The position numbers and the translations under genes are program-made. Of a stretch of DNA of 64,000 bases, positions 51,001 to 60,726 are shown in pieces. The notes under the pieces were generated by a model, which searched no databases, was not told the origin of the DNA, and worked only from the letters and a program-made list of their open reading frames with translations. Every line of letters begins with the position of its first letter. Positions within the stretch are counted from its first letter, which is position 1. The stretch comes from Apostichopus japonicus (lineage: Eukaryota > Echinodermata > Holothuroidea > Aspidochirotida > Stichopodidae). The DNA is taken from assembly GCF_037975245.1 (NCBI RefSeq), contig NC_092568.1, positions 33,388,501 through 33,452,500 of the forward strand. Reading direction: 5' to 3'.

Positions 51001-51107
51001 TCTGTTATGTTAACACAGATGATTTCATTCAGAGGGTACAGGTAGAACACATCCGAAGAAAGACAGGGCAGTTTGCTAAAAGGGTTGGCAATCAATGCAA
51101 CTTTTAA
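36054..51107 (+). CDS. BBOX1: Gamma-butyrobetaine dioxygenase-like 2-oxoglutarate oxygenase
   Basis: The family comprises Fe(II)/2-oxoglutarate dioxygenases such as BBOX1, which makes L-carnitine from gamma-butyrobetaine, and TMLHE. Coding exons: 36054-36251, 38172-38275, 39224-39360, 40821-40960, 42106-42167, 42351-42426, 43560-43604, 44249-44373, 45123-45263, 45525-45585, 46393-46446, 48318-48383, 50429-50533, 51000-51107. All junctions are GT-AG with matching phases, 1422 nt, 473 residues (human BBOX1 387). The N-terminal zinc module shows NCFCSEC (C111, C113, C116) with H160. The catalytic domain shows iron ligands H277 and D279 (VHQD) and H423 (LHGRNSY), and R435 for 2-oxoglutarate. GLQLLHC and VTGGES are shared with human BBOX1; DAFYAAE resembles DGFYAAE of TMLHE. 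Residues 1-32 are rich in R/S/A/T without acid, like a mitochondrial presequence; BBOX1 itself is cytosolic. The first ATG lies 6 nt after an acceptor-like ttctgcag, so a leader exon is likely. The exact substrate is uncertain. An AATAAA at 52256-52261 is a distant poly(A) candidate. Confidence 0.92.
36484..36856. repeat. About 61-bp G-rich minisatellite in BBOX1-like intron 1
   Basis: Roughly six imperfect copies of a unit built from agagggcaggggaagggggt and gggatacaggtaggaatct. It is strongly purine-rich on the plus strand. Confidence 0.9.
38659..38716. repeat. 21-bp triplicate in BBOX1-like intron 2
   Basis: Three tandem copies of 'aaccaagggccacttgaatgt', the last one diverging. It lies between coding exons 2 and 3. 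Confidence 0.85.
39603..39716. repeat. Dispersed repeat, copy A (intron 3)
   Basis: About 110 bp starting at ctctgaagaagatcctgcta and ending near ggataagcagtttgctaaca. It is closely similar to 41800-41907 in the next intron. I cannot name the family. Confidence 0.7.
41690..41907. repeat. Dispersed repeat, copy B with amplified head (intron 4)
   Basis: The same family as 39603-39716, but the opening segment (gaagaagatcctgctgggat with flanks) is present three times, about 48 bp apart. The open frame over it is caused by this amplification. Confidence 0.75.
41975..42140 (+). repeat. 83-bp tandem duplication covering a splice acceptor and exon start
   Basis: Two copies of an 83-bp unit (41975-42057 and 42058-42140) hold the end of intron 4, the acceptor gttacag and the first 35 bp of exon 5. 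I see one base difference (cttctg versus cttccg). The second copy leads into the rest of exon 5. The first reads 11 codons and then meets TAA at the junction. Confidence 0.93.
42461..42819. mobile_element. TTAA-flanked MITE in intron 6, piggyBac-like target
   Basis: The left end TTAAGGGCATTGAAGACTCG and right end CGAGTCTTCACTCCCTTTAA are inverted with few mismatches, and TTAA lies at both outer edges. TTAA duplication is the piggyBac pattern, though the terminal bases GGG are not the usual CCC, so the superfamily is tentative. It starts 34 bp after the exon 6 donor. A related copy lies at 31185-31534. Confidence 0.65.
42930..43160. repeat. 28-bp TGTCTGTTTGAC minisatellite in intron 6
   Basis: About eight copies of a 28-bp unit made of tgtctgtttgactgtctgta and tgtctttc. 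One copy is a base short. The minus-strand open frames at 42827-43168 are a by-product of the repeat. Confidence 0.95.
44030..44236 (-). repeat. SINE remnant ending at exon 8 acceptor
   Basis: The non-tRNA part and the T-arm side of the unit at 32610-33255 are recognisable: 'agcctccacc', 'accagtaaggaaggtt' and 'tactctagagatcaaa'. The rest of the tRNA-like part is deleted. The remnant stops about 12 bp before the acceptor of exon 8 (44249) and contains tgctaac at 44212-44218. Confidence 0.75.
46662..47230. repeat. 144-bp tandem repeat in intron 11
   Basis: Four copies, starting near 46662, 46809, 46953 and 47097, of a unit that includes 'acaataaaagttgcattta' and 'gtcaagatctgcttcggca'. Spacings are 147, 144 and 144 bp. 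Copies 2 to 4 are nearly identical. Confidence 0.93.
49180..50395. repeat. 76-80-bp tandem repeat in intron 12
   Basis: About 15 or 16 copies of a unit containing 'tatgtccatatgagttccca', 'taccacta' and 'gacaatactagtagaagt'. Copies vary in length by a few bases. The array ends about 35 bp before exon 13. Confidence 0.93.
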
Positions 51108-51394
51108 AGTTCTTTTTTTCCCCCTTTTTTCTCTCTATGTCAAGATCAAATATTTCAAGTGCTATTATGTCTTTAAAAAGGAACTTGGTCTTCCAGAGTA
51201 GTCTTTTCATTTATAAGAAGAAGAAGATTATATTTACTTTTAAGCCAATAATTTTTTTTTGCTTTGAATTTAATTATTCAAGTATTTCATCTCAAGGAAA
51301 TGAGAACAAAAAACGGAAGGGGGCAGAAATATGTTAGAAATTTAGAAAACCATGTTCTAATTATCCTGGTGAAGTTTGCAAACATAATGTTCCC

Positions 51395-51735
51395 TCCAGA
51401 CTACCCTTTTCAGTCAAGTGGGGCCGAAAGCATTGCTGGTTGAAGTCATGCCCAGATCATTACGCTTTGTCCTTGGGGCAAGACATTTAATCCCAGTTGC
51501 TTCCTCTCTTCACCCAAGTGTATAAATGGGGACCTGCGAGGTAACTTGTAAATATAGTTGTTTGCTTAATCAGTCTCACCAAGGGATGTGTAGATGTGGC
51601 ACACTGTGGTACCCTGGCAGAGACTGTTGAAATTGTGCTTAACAAAGTTACTGGTGACCAGGGGTTACCGTTGTAAAGTTGTGTGAGAAGGCTTTCAGCC
51701 TTGATACAAACAAGACTGTGAACTAACTAATACAA
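51395..51735. repeat. SINE-like dispersed repeat downstream of BBOX1-like gene
   Basis: The part 'ccttggggcaagacattta' followed by 'gcttcctctcttcacccaag' and 'tgtataaatggggacctg' has the wording of a repeat I know to be common in invertebrate genomes. The ends are not fixed. It probably lies in the 3' UTR or just behind it. Confidence 0.4.
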
Positions 51736-52394
51736 TAGTAAATGCGCAATACTGCATATCTGGGATAACTCTGCATTGCAATTTTTTTTTGGCTGAATCA
51801 ATATGATGATATAGATAATTATGATACTGTTGCTCTCTACCAGCATTGGGTGAGCATAATTTGTAGATCTGTGATTTGTTTTTATGTATTTATTTAAATT
51901 GAATTCATATCAAGATGCTCTAATATGCACTTGGTTTGTTTCAACCCACATATTATCTCATGAAGAACCTAACCTAGCTATTTCTTTTTCCTTTATATGC
52001 TACAGAGTTTGTTTGGAATTAGGTTTCAAATTTATATTTAAGAGAAATTTTATACATCCTTATAGACGTATTCTGATTGTTATTATTTATAAAAAATGTA
52101 ATTTATGAGAACATTTGCGATCCTATTGTTGTTTTTTTTGTACTAATACCAAGGAAAGTATTTCATCTTTGCTTTATTCATTGAATACAATGAATTTGAT
52201 AGATATATGTATATGTGTTATTATATAAGGGGAAATGAAAGAACATTTCCATTAGAATAAAAAATTAACTACATTTCTTTGCTGTAAAATTATTATATTC
52301 TTTTACAAGAAGGTTTGATAGAGAGGAAAGAAATTTTACATTATGACAGGATTCACTTTTAGGAATTAGGAAGGAATTGTCTGGTAATAATAGC

Positions 52395-53220
52395 TCAATA
52401 ACGGGTTTCATTATTCTACCTACATCAACAACGGGTTTCATGATTCTACCTATATCAATAAGGGGTTTCATGATTCTACCTATATCAATAAGGTGTTTCA
52501 TGATTCTGCCTATATCAATAAGGGGTTTCATGATTCTACCTATATCAATAAGGGGTTTCATGATTCTACCTATATCAATAAGGGGTTTCATGATTCTACT
52601 TATATTATAAGGGGTTTCATGATTCTGCCTATATCAATAAGGGGTTTCATGATTCTACCTATCACAACATGAGTTTTATGATTCTGCCTATATTAATAAT
52701 GGGTTTCATGGTTCTACATATTTCAATAAAGGGTTTCATGATTCTACCTACATCAATAACGGGTTTCATGATTCTACCAATATCAATAAGGGGTTTCATG
52801 ATTCTACTTATATTATAATGGGTTTCATGATTCTACCTATATCAATAAGGGGTTTCATGATTCTACTTATATTATAAGGGGTTTCATGATTCTACCTATA
52901 TCAATAAGGGGTTTCATGATTCTACCTATATCAATAAGGGGTTTCATGATTCTACTTATATTATAATAGGTTTCATGATTCTACCTATATCAATAAAGGG
53001 TTTCATGATTCTACTTATATTATAAGGGGTTTCATGATTCTACCTATATCAATAAGGGGTTTCATGATTCTGCCTATATCAATAAGGGGTTTCATGATTC
53101 TGCCTATATCAATATGAGTTTTATGATTCTGCCTATATTAATACGGGGTCACATGATTCTGCCTATATTAAAAAGGGTTTCATAATTCTACCTATATTAT
53201 AAGGGTTTCATGATTCTTTC
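52395..53220. repeat. 30-bp satellite, block 1
   Basis: About 27 copies of ggggtttcatgattctacct plus atatcaataa, in the 3' flank of the dioxygenase gene. Some units are shortened by a few bases (atattataa), which resets the phase. Open frames on both strands are products of the 30-bp period. Confidence 0.95.
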
Positions 53221-53464
53221 TGTTCTGGCCAGGCATTACATATCACATGGTATTGCAGTAGTACAGGAAACTTAAATGACATTGTAAAATCAAAATCATA
53301 GCCGAGTCCCTTGAGCCATTTATTGTATTCTTTGTAACAAGCTTGTTTAATCTAACAGACTGTTAATTGCTAGCAAATCTATTTACCACTGTGTTTAGTG
53401 ATCAGTGGTATCGTTTATGTTAGCTATGATTTCACCACATTACATAAAAGATGGTTTAACTTTT

Positions 53465-54150
53465 GAGGGGTTTCAAGATTTTGCCAATAACGAAAAGGTT
53501 TTTTAATGTTTATCAATAAGGGGTTTCAGGATTATACCTATATCAATATGGGGTTTCAGGATTCTGTCAGTATTCATAAAGGATTGCATGATTATACCTA
53601 TATCAATAAGGGGTTTCATGATTCTGCCAATATCGATAAGGGGTTTCAGGCTTCTGTCTGTATTCATAAAGGATTGCATGATTATACCTATATCATTAAG
53701 AGGTTTTATGATTCTATATATATCAATAAGAGGTTTTATGATTATACCTATATCAATAAGAGGTTTTATGATTATACCTATATCAATAAGGGGTTTCATG
53801 ATTCTGCCAATATCGATAAGGGGTTTCAGGCTTCTGTCTGTATTCATAAAGGATTGCATGATGATACCTATATCATTAAGAGGTTTTATGATTCTATATA
53901 TATCAATAAGAGGTTTTATGATTATACCTATATCAATAAGAGGTTTTATGATTATACCTATATCAATAAGGGGTTTCATGATTCTGCCAATATCGATAAT
54001 GGGTTTCAGGATTCTGTTTGTATTCATAAATGGATTGCATGATTATACCTATATCATTAAGAGGTTTTATAACTATGAATATTGGTAATGGGTTCCATAA
54101 TTCTACCTATATCATTAAGGAGTTTCAGGATTCTGCAAACTCTATTAGGG
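53465..54150. repeat. 30-bp satellite, block 2 with 180-bp higher-order unit
   Basis: Related 30-bp monomers are arranged in a set of six that repeats after exactly 180 bp: ggattgcatgat at 53671 and 53851, and the monomers between them in the same order. Adjacent sets are almost identical. The open frames at 53503-54027 (minus) and 53506-54042 and 53588-54088 (plus) are not genes. Confidence 0.93.
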
Positions 54151-55788
54151 GAGGAGGGGGGGGGGGAGTTGAAATACAAAGAGTTGCTGTAAAGGGCTTG
54201 AACATGGTGACCATTATTTGGCAGTACCTCTAGCATATTTTGGTTTATACCAAATACCTTTTTAACACATGAATTGAAAGCTTTGAGGTTAGTATGGAGT
54301 TATGAGTTGTTAAAAGTTGGAGGTATTGTCCCAGTTGAATGCTTGCTAATTGTCTAGGAATTATTTTTTGAACAAATAGTAGTATATATGACCTCGGCTG
54401 TCTTCTCCATTGAACCGTCGTCCAAACTACTATCTGAAGTTGGAATACAAATGAATATATATCCATAGATACTTTCTAATATGTTAAATTCTTGGTTTAC
54501 CTGGATTTTTCTATTCCTTTCCTTGTTTGTAAACATTCATACTTTGCAAACAAGAAATGCGGTGAATTTTGGAAATATATGATAAGAATGAACAGTCTCA
54601 GTGGTTTCCTCTTTTTGACTCCATGTTGTTGTTGTTGTTTCCATTGTGGGCATTATCTGCCCATATGCCCTCTTAATTGTTAACGACACAATGGTCCTTC
54701 GTAAATTGCAACTGAGAAGCCGAACGATTATATGATCTCTCTCTGTCAAGTTTAGGAGGTAAACGAATTGATGAAAGTAAACTGTATAGCAGAGTTTCCC
54801 TAACTTTATCCCCCACGAACGCCCCGTGGATGTCAGAGTTGTCCACGAACCCCCAACTTTTCAAGTCACGATCTGAGTCATTATTATACTATAATACGCA
54901 TAACAGTGCTTCGTAAAAGATCAAGTTCATAGTGTAATATTGTAATGAAAAAAACAAGCGATGAACAAATATTTGTCTGGAAACCTCATAATCAGATCGG
55001 CTCTTTATCTTCACGAAGTACTGTCATGCGTACACCAACTTCACCAAAGTCATGCGGCATGTGTCTGTTTCATAATCGTTAAATTAAACGAGACCATAGG
55101 TTGAAGTTTGATTGAGATTCTACTGAGACATTACACGAACGAAGGGATTACTTGAGATTGTATAATTGAGGATTAGCTTCAGTTTTTAAAGTTACCATAT
55201 GCGATTGAACACCACGAACTTCTGGGAGGGAAAATTATGTGATAATAATCCTGCATGAGAATGCATTACATGGGAGGGCAAGTAATCCCTTCGTTCGTGT
55301 AATGTCTCAGTAGAATCTCAATCAAACTTCAACCTATGGTCTCGTTTAATTTAACGATTCTACTTCCCCATTACACTTCACTACGGAACTACTTGAGATT
55401 TCAAAGCAGTGTTCAAGCGCATACGAACAGAAAGATTACAAACGAACACAAATTCAAAGTTTGTATCTTTTTTAATTTGCTTGCTGAGCAACAGAAACAT
55501 TTCTTTTCTTTTTAAACAAGAACTGAGGTAATTTCATTACCACTTGGTACCACTTGGTACAAAGGATAACACAACATAGTTACTTTCAATACTTTGGAAA
55601 TCAAAAAAAAATTATTCTCATTCTTGTGAATAAAATCTATCATAGCATCCTCTTTGAGGAATATTCAAACATTGTTATATCACTTCTACATCTTGAAGTA
55701 TGTATATCACCTCATACCTATACATAACCCATCTGTTAAATTATACCACACTTTTTATGTAATGCATATAGTAAAACTACTTTTACAC

Positions 55789-56904
55789 TTATGCATCCAA
55801 AACTGCCATTGCAAAAGTTTTGTTACTGACAATAGGTTTTTTGTAATACTGAGCAAAGGTTCTTTCCGAGGCCCACCCTACTGTACGTAAAATATCATCT
55901 ACAGGCAGATTTCTTGAATCTGCAGCGGAGGTAGAGGCTGCCCTGGTACTATGGGCCGCATATTGAACTACATCAACCCCAGCCTCCTCCAAAACAAGTT
56001 TAATCCATCGTGATAAAGTATTTCTCGTTACTGGTTTATGTGGTGGAACATAACTAATGAAAAGTTGCGATTCCGCTCCTCTTAATGAGGATGTGACGTT
56101 AATATAATGCTGAAGTACATGATAAACATCAAGATTCATGTCAGCCTGGTATGATGCCAACACAACTCTTAATGGATTGGAACCAGGCCGTGACTGCTTT
56201 AATTTATTAGGTAAGAAGAAAACAGCTTCCTTCCCATCCAAATGAAGATTATTGACATCTAATAATTGCAGAGTTTGTAGTCTCTGAGCAGATAACAAAG
56301 CAATAAGCATTACTAACTTATGGGTTAATTGCTTTAAAGTCAATGATAATGTAGGATGAAGAGACCGGAGATAGTTCAACACAATAGACACGTCCCAAAT
56401 TGTCGTGTATCTGGGGGATGGGGTTCTCAATTCGAAAATTCCTTTGAGAAAACGGCTGATGAGAGGATGTGAGCCAATAGTATTTCTTTGTTCATGATCC
56501 AATAATGCAGAAAGCGATGACCGTGCAGTGTTAATGGTACTATAACTAAGGCCAGCATTGTAAAGACTCGTTAGAAAGTCAAGCACCTGATTTACAGAGG
56601 GATGAAGTGAATCAATTTGTTTCCTTGAACAGAACTTAAACCACCTATCTTGATAAGTGCTGTACTGTTTTTGAGTGGATACCCTCCAGGATGCCATGAG
56701 GATTCTGGAAGTTTCTTCTGGAATGTCAAGGTTTCGGAAGCGTTGCCAGACACCAGGCATGCAACCAACTGAAGGTTGTGATGAAGGGGGTGTAGTTTGC
56801 TTCTGTCTTCGGATAGAAGTAAGACTTCTTTCCCCAGCGGTAAATACCTTGGAATAGCTATGGTCATGTGTAACAGTTTTGTGTACCAGTTCTGAGTTGG
56901 CCAT
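55789..56904 (-). CDS. DIRS element tyrosine recombinase ORF
   Basis: The 371-residue frame has the layout of a DIRS tyrosine recombinase: an N-terminal core-binding part, then a catalytic part with an AAHSTR box and a tyrosine-containing motif near the C terminus. In this family it joins the circular intermediate to the target, in place of a DDE integrase. It overlaps the end of the polymerase frame, as is usual in the family. Confidence 0.88.
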   Translation of the reverse strand: MANSELVHKTVTHDHSYSKVFTAGERSLTSIRRQKQTTPPSSQPSVGCMPGVWQRFRNLDIPEETSRILMASWRVSTQKQYSTYQDRWFKFCSRKQIDSLHPSVNQVLDFLTSLYNAGLSYSTINTARSSLSALLDHEQRNTIGSHPLISRFLKGIFELRTPSPRYTTIWDVSIVLNYLRSLHPTLSLTLKQLTHKLVMLIALLSAQRLQTLQLLDVNNLHLDGKEAVFFLPNKLKQSRPGSNPLRVVLASYQADMNLDVYHVLQHYINVTSSLRGAESQLFISYVPPHKPVTRNTLSRWIKLVLEEAGVDVVQYAAHSTRAASTSAADSRNLPVDDILRTVGWASERTFAQYYKKPIVSNKTFAMAVLDA

Positions 56905-58610
56905 AAAGGTACCACAATTACTCCTCTTGCCTGGTCCCTTTGTATTTTTTGCAGTACTCTGGCAATTAGGCTAAAGGGGGGAAAAGCATAAAAGATGTAC
57001 TTATGCCAATTAAAAGAGAATGCATCAATGAATAAGGCATCTGGGTCTGGTCGCCATGAAACAAAGGGAGCGAGTTGTTTATTTGTACGAGATGCAAATA
57101 AATCAATATCAAAGTTCCCCCACAGGGAAGAAATTGCATGAAATATTTCTGGATTTAGCATCCATTCTGTGTTACTCTTAAATGTACGGGACAGCATGTC
57201 AGCATGGACATTAAGCTTGCCCGGCAAGTAACAACAAGACAACCACACTTTGTTTGATGCAGACCATTCCCATATAGCTTTTGCTATTTTGTTACATTGT
57301 GACGAATGAGTACCTCCCATAGCCTTAATGTATGCAACAGCTGTCGAGCTGTCAGATAAAATTCTTATATGCGTATGATCGCCCTTTAAGCATAACGTTT
57401 TTAGAGCAAAATAGATAGCAAGGAGTTCAAGCACATTTATGTGATATGTTTTCTCAACGGTATTCCACTTTCCTTGTGACCGTGTAGAGAGGGTCGGGCA
57501 AAAAGCACCCCATCCTACCAGAGAAGCATCAGTTTCTAGTACGATATCTGGGTTAGGCTCTAAGATATGCATGCATGCAAGCGGAAGGGACTCTAACCAC
57601 CATTTCAGCTCTGTATAGTCCCCCTGAGCCAATTCTATTTCTGTATCAAAATTTCCCTTGTATTTTTTCAACAGAGAAATCTTAAGTTTTTCCATATCCC
57701 TGTAATGAAGGGGTCCATATTTAACTCCTGGGAACAGCGAGACAAGGATACCAATGATATGTGCCAAGTCCCTGATAGTCTTTTTGTGTTTGCCCTTAAA
57801 TTTTTGTATCTCATTTAAGGCAGATTCTATCCTTTTGGGTTTTGGCCGAACAGTCATATGTTGGGAATCAAGCACAAATCCAAGGAAAGATAGCTTAGTA
57901 CTTGGTTCTAGTACTGATTTTTCGGGATGAATGATGAAGCCTAATTTCTGAAAAAATTGTACAGCCGTATGCACTGCAGAAACACATGCACTTTTGGTAT
58001 TAGCCTGGATATAAATATCATCAATGTAGCTCAGGCAAGAAATACCCAATTTCCTGAGCTCAGCCAGAATAGGTTTGAGTAGTTTAGTAAAAATGCGAGG
58101 TGCTGAGGCCAACCCATTTGGTAGGCAAGTATACTGATAAAGTTTGTCTTTGAACGCAAGCCTCAAAAATTTTCGACTTGAAGAACTAATAGGTACTGAA
58201 TAATAGGCGTCTTTCAGGTCAATTGAAGCCATGAAACACTGCGGCTCTACTAGCCGTAATGCAGCCTGCAAAGTATCCATTTTAAAATGGTAATATTTGA
58301 CACTTTCATTTAGGTTCTTTAAATTCAATATCATTCTGAAAGAACCATCTGGCTTAGGCCTGAGAAACACTGATGAAATAAATTCCCCTTGGGAATGGGA
58401 CGTTTCCTCCAAAACATTCTTTTCCCAAAGTTTAGATATTTCATTATCTAAAAGAAGCTCTTCGGTTGAATTAGAGCATATATATTTTGTTTTGGATCTA
58501 CTATACTGAATTGGCTTTTCTTCATCAAATTCGATGTCATAGCCATGAACACAACTTAGTATAACCGAGTCAGCTGTGATTTCTTGCCAGTGCTGTAGAA
58601 AATGTTTCAA
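56592..58610 (-). CDS. DIRS element reverse transcriptase/RNase H ORF
   Basis: The frame is 672 codons. The polymerase part shows the YIDD box, followed by an RNase H part (ETDAS, HINVLELLA, LSDSS) and a C-terminal domain that in DIRS elements resembles a DNA N6-adenine methyltransferase fold. The order and sizes fit the family. The frame looks uninterrupted. Confidence 0.9.
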   Translation of the reverse strand: MKHFLQHWQEITADSVILSCVHGYDIEFDEEKPIQYSRSKTKYICSNSTEELLLDNEISKLWEKNVLEETSHSQGEFISSVFLRPKPDGSFRMILNLKNLNESVKYYHFKMDTLQAALRLVEPQCFMASIDLKDAYYSVPISSSSRKFLRLAFKDKLYQYTCLPNGLASAPRIFTKLLKPILAELRKLGISCLSYIDDIYIQANTKSACVSAVHTAVQFFQKLGFIIHPEKSVLEPSTKLSFLGFVLDSQHMTVRPKPKRIESALNEIQKFKGKHKKTIRDLAHIIGILVSLFPGVKYGPLHYRDMEKLKISLLKKYKGNFDTEIELAQGDYTELKWWLESLPLACMHILEPNPDIVLETDASLVGWGAFCPTLSTRSQGKWNTVEKTYHINVLELLAIYFALKTLCLKGDHTHIRILSDSSTAVAYIKAMGGTHSSQCNKIAKAIWEWSASNKVWLSCCYLPGKLNVHADMLSRTFKSNTEWMLNPEIFHAISSLWGNFDIDLFASRTNKQLAPFVSWRPDPDALFIDAFSFNWHKYIFYAFPPFSLIARVLQKIQRDQARGVIVVPLWPTQNWYTKLLHMTIAIPRYLPLGKEVLLLSEDRSKLHPLHHNLQLVACLVSGNASETLTFQKKLPESSWHPGGYPLKNSTALIKIGGLSSVQGNKLIHFIPL

Positions 58611-58693
58611 ACGGCCGCCAATGGGTAATTGCTTTGTTTTACAAGGCTGTAAAGAATGTACCGTAACAGAATTGACACATACCTTACCTCTTG

Positions 58694-59803
58694 TTAATTC
58701 CTCGTGCTTTTCTGAGGATTTCTCGGCAGTTGATTTGTGTACTGCCTGTGACGTTGGCCTAAAAAAGGCTGGTAGCGTCTGTTGCCTCCTCTGTATGGGC
58801 CACGATAATTGATTTTACCTCTAAAACCTCCACCTCTAGCTCTCCCCCTAGTGGGAGTTAAGCAACACTTGCTCATTTTATTTGCATCGGTTATGTCACG
58901 CACTTGCTGCGATATGTCATCCCCAAATAACAGAGTAGACATAGGCACTGAGTTTGAACAAAGATTTTTATACTCTGCCTTAAGTTCCGGCTTGAAAAGA
59001 TCACGCCGAAAATGGTTCAAGTCTATGTTAGATGAACCAAGAAAGGCCAAGGCATCTGTCAACTTCAACAGGACATTCTCCTTATCCTGATCAGCCTTGC
59101 CAGTCAATACATCATTAATTAGATAAGTCAGAGCAATCATAGCCTTAACGTTCCCTGACTGTATCTTTTGTAATCTCAAATCTTTGGTTCTAGCTTGCAG
59201 CTGAATATTGTCCCAGATCAATTTGTTGACCTGAGATGTCTGCAATAGTTCCATATTGCTTGGATGTTGATATTTTTCCATCTTTTCTTTCAGTTTTTGT
59301 GGTGCCAATTTTTTGGAACAAATATTTTTGACCAAATTTGCAACCTTTTCTAGTACCGCAGTACCGACTTTATTGCCCAAATCAAGGCTAGAAACAATGT
59401 TACTAAAAGCAGTTTGTTCCTCCGTAGGGATTTTTACAGTTTGCTTTTCAAGTTCTGAAGAACTTTCAAGAAGAGAGATGAGATCATCATTCTCATTAGC
59501 AGTATCATCTGGTGAGTTCAATAAGTCTAGAAGCTCATCATCATAGTCCAAAGATATCCCCTCCTGATTGTGAGGGGGAAGAGAACAAGCCTCAGAAAGA
59601 GGTCGATTTTCAGCAGAGGTTGCTACCTCATTTTTAGCTTTCTCTTCATTGCCAGGAATAACTTTCTGGCACAACAATTTAATCTGTGCCTGCATTTGAG
59701 CAAGCATATCTTTTACATCGCTTTGGGCGATTTGTGTACCAGAACTTCCTTCTCCCGAAGGCGAAGGTAAGTCAGGTCCTGCCTGGAACTCTAAGTCCAT
59801 CAC
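58694..59803 (-). CDS. DIRS element gag-like ORF
   Basis: The frame is 369 codons and is the first ORF of the element. It is acidic in the middle and ends in an R/G-rich tail that could bind RNA. I see no zinc knuckle. Position and composition fit a DIRS gag-like protein. Confidence 0.75.
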   Translation of the reverse strand: MMDLEFQAGPDLPSPSGEGSSGTQIAQSDVKDMLAQMQAQIKLLCQKVIPGNEEKAKNEVATSAENRPLSEACSLPPHNQEGISLDYDDELLDLLNSPDDTANENDDLISLLESSSELEKQTVKIPTEEQTAFSNIVSSLDLGNKVGTAVLEKVANLVKNICSKKLAPQKLKEKMEKYQHPSNMELLQTSQVNKLIWDNIQLQARTKDLRLQKIQSGNVKAMIALTYLINDVLTGKADQDKENVLLKLTDALAFLGSSNIDLNHFRRDLFKPELKAEYKNLCSNSVPMSTLLFGDDISQQVRDITDANKMSKCCLTPTRGRARGGGFRGKINYRGPYRGGNRRYQPFLGQRHRQYTNQLPRNPQKSTRN

Positions 59804-60172
59804 AGTAAAAAATTAAACCCCGAAGCAAAATGCCAATTGGGTAGTTATAACGTAATTAGCAATTACTGCTAATATTAAGTTAAGCAGAACGCAGATAGAC
59901 AGCAAAATACTGCTACTGCAAAGCTTAAACAAGTTAAAGCATAAAGCCAGCAAAATACTGCTCATGCAACATGTGTGCCGCCTGTAAATGTAACGTATGC
60001 CTACAACAATAATGTAGGTTCTAAAGGCTAGTATTATTATTAAGCCATGTATCGTACAGCAACTCTCAAGTGCTCGCAACAACACCAGAACAAACCAACT
60101 TACGTGCTAGAGGCTTCGTTTGCAAGTGACAAGAAATTGAAATGACTCGACAGCATTGTTTAAATGCTGTGC

Positions 60173-60174
<2 letters not shown>

Positions 60175-60244
<70 letters not shown>
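60175..60244. repeat. 70-nt T homopolymer
   Basis: An unbroken run of 70 T on the plus strand, that is 70 A in the sense of the DIRS-type element. It lies between the terminal repeat and the first ORF. Assembly length may be inexact. Confidence 0.95.
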
Positions 60245-60246
<2 letters not shown>

Positions 60247-60502
60247 GTAATTGAACACAAGCTTGTTAAAGAGCAAGACAAAAGGTGGCAGGCACAACAC
60301 TATCTGAAGCACATAGTTCAAGCGCGACGGTTTTGTTAACAAAACCCTCAACGTTAAACCATGCAAAGGAGAGAGAGCCGCAAAATACGTCTACTCTCTC
60401 CAAATCCAATCACACACTGAAGCTAATCCTCAATTATACAATCTCAAGTAGTTCCGTAGTGAAGTGTAATGGGGAAGTAGAATTCAGTTATTTATCACAT
60501 GT

Positions 60503-60523
60503 ACGGTACGGTACGGTACGGTA
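60503..60523. repeat. GGTAC short tandem repeat
   Basis: Four tandem copies of the pentamer GGTAC in the right part of the hAT-like host element. Confidence 0.85.
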
Positions 60524-60726
60524 CTACTATATGGCAACATATGCGTATGGAACGCGAAAAGAGTTTGTCGATTTTGTACATTACTTAATTATATGATATA
60601 TCAGATTTTAGTTCAACAAAAAGTACTCTAGTTTTTACTTTCAGAAACGTCTCACGATCCCCTGGGATGGGCTCACGCACCCCCTGGGGGCTCATACACC
60701 CCAGTTAGGGAACCCCTGCTGTATAG

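Larger units (their letters stand above)
55074..60483 (-). mobile_element. DIRS-1-like tyrosine-recombinase retrotransposon, looks whole
   Basis: Three long ORFs on the minus strand (gag-like, reverse transcriptase with RNase H, tyrosine recombinase) lie between inverted terminal repeats. A 35-bp core is identical at 60416-60450 and, inverted, at 55149-55183. An internal complementary region at 55279-55400 is complementary to both outer extensions: 55279-55359 to 55074-55154, and 55357-55400 to 60440-60483. AAT marks both edges and the joint. This is the standard DIRS-1 plan, which replicates through a circular form. I noticed no break in the ORFs, and the repeats agree fully where compared, so the insertion is probably young. 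Confidence 0.93.
54790..60718. mobile_element. hAT-like DNA element split by a DIRS-type insertion
   Basis: The left end CAGAGTTTCCCTAACTT and right end, whose complement is CAGGGGTTCCCTAACTG, are inverted. They are flanked by a perfect 8-bp duplication CTGTATAG (54782-54789, 60719-60726). Without the DIRS-type element at 55074-60483 the host is about 520 bp and has no transposase. The CAGGGGTTCCC start is typical of hAT elements. Confidence 0.85.

Noticed and set aside
53503-54088. Three long overlapping ORFs on both strands
   Set aside because: The 30-bp satellite leaves several frames open. No start context, no non-repeat sequence, no domain.
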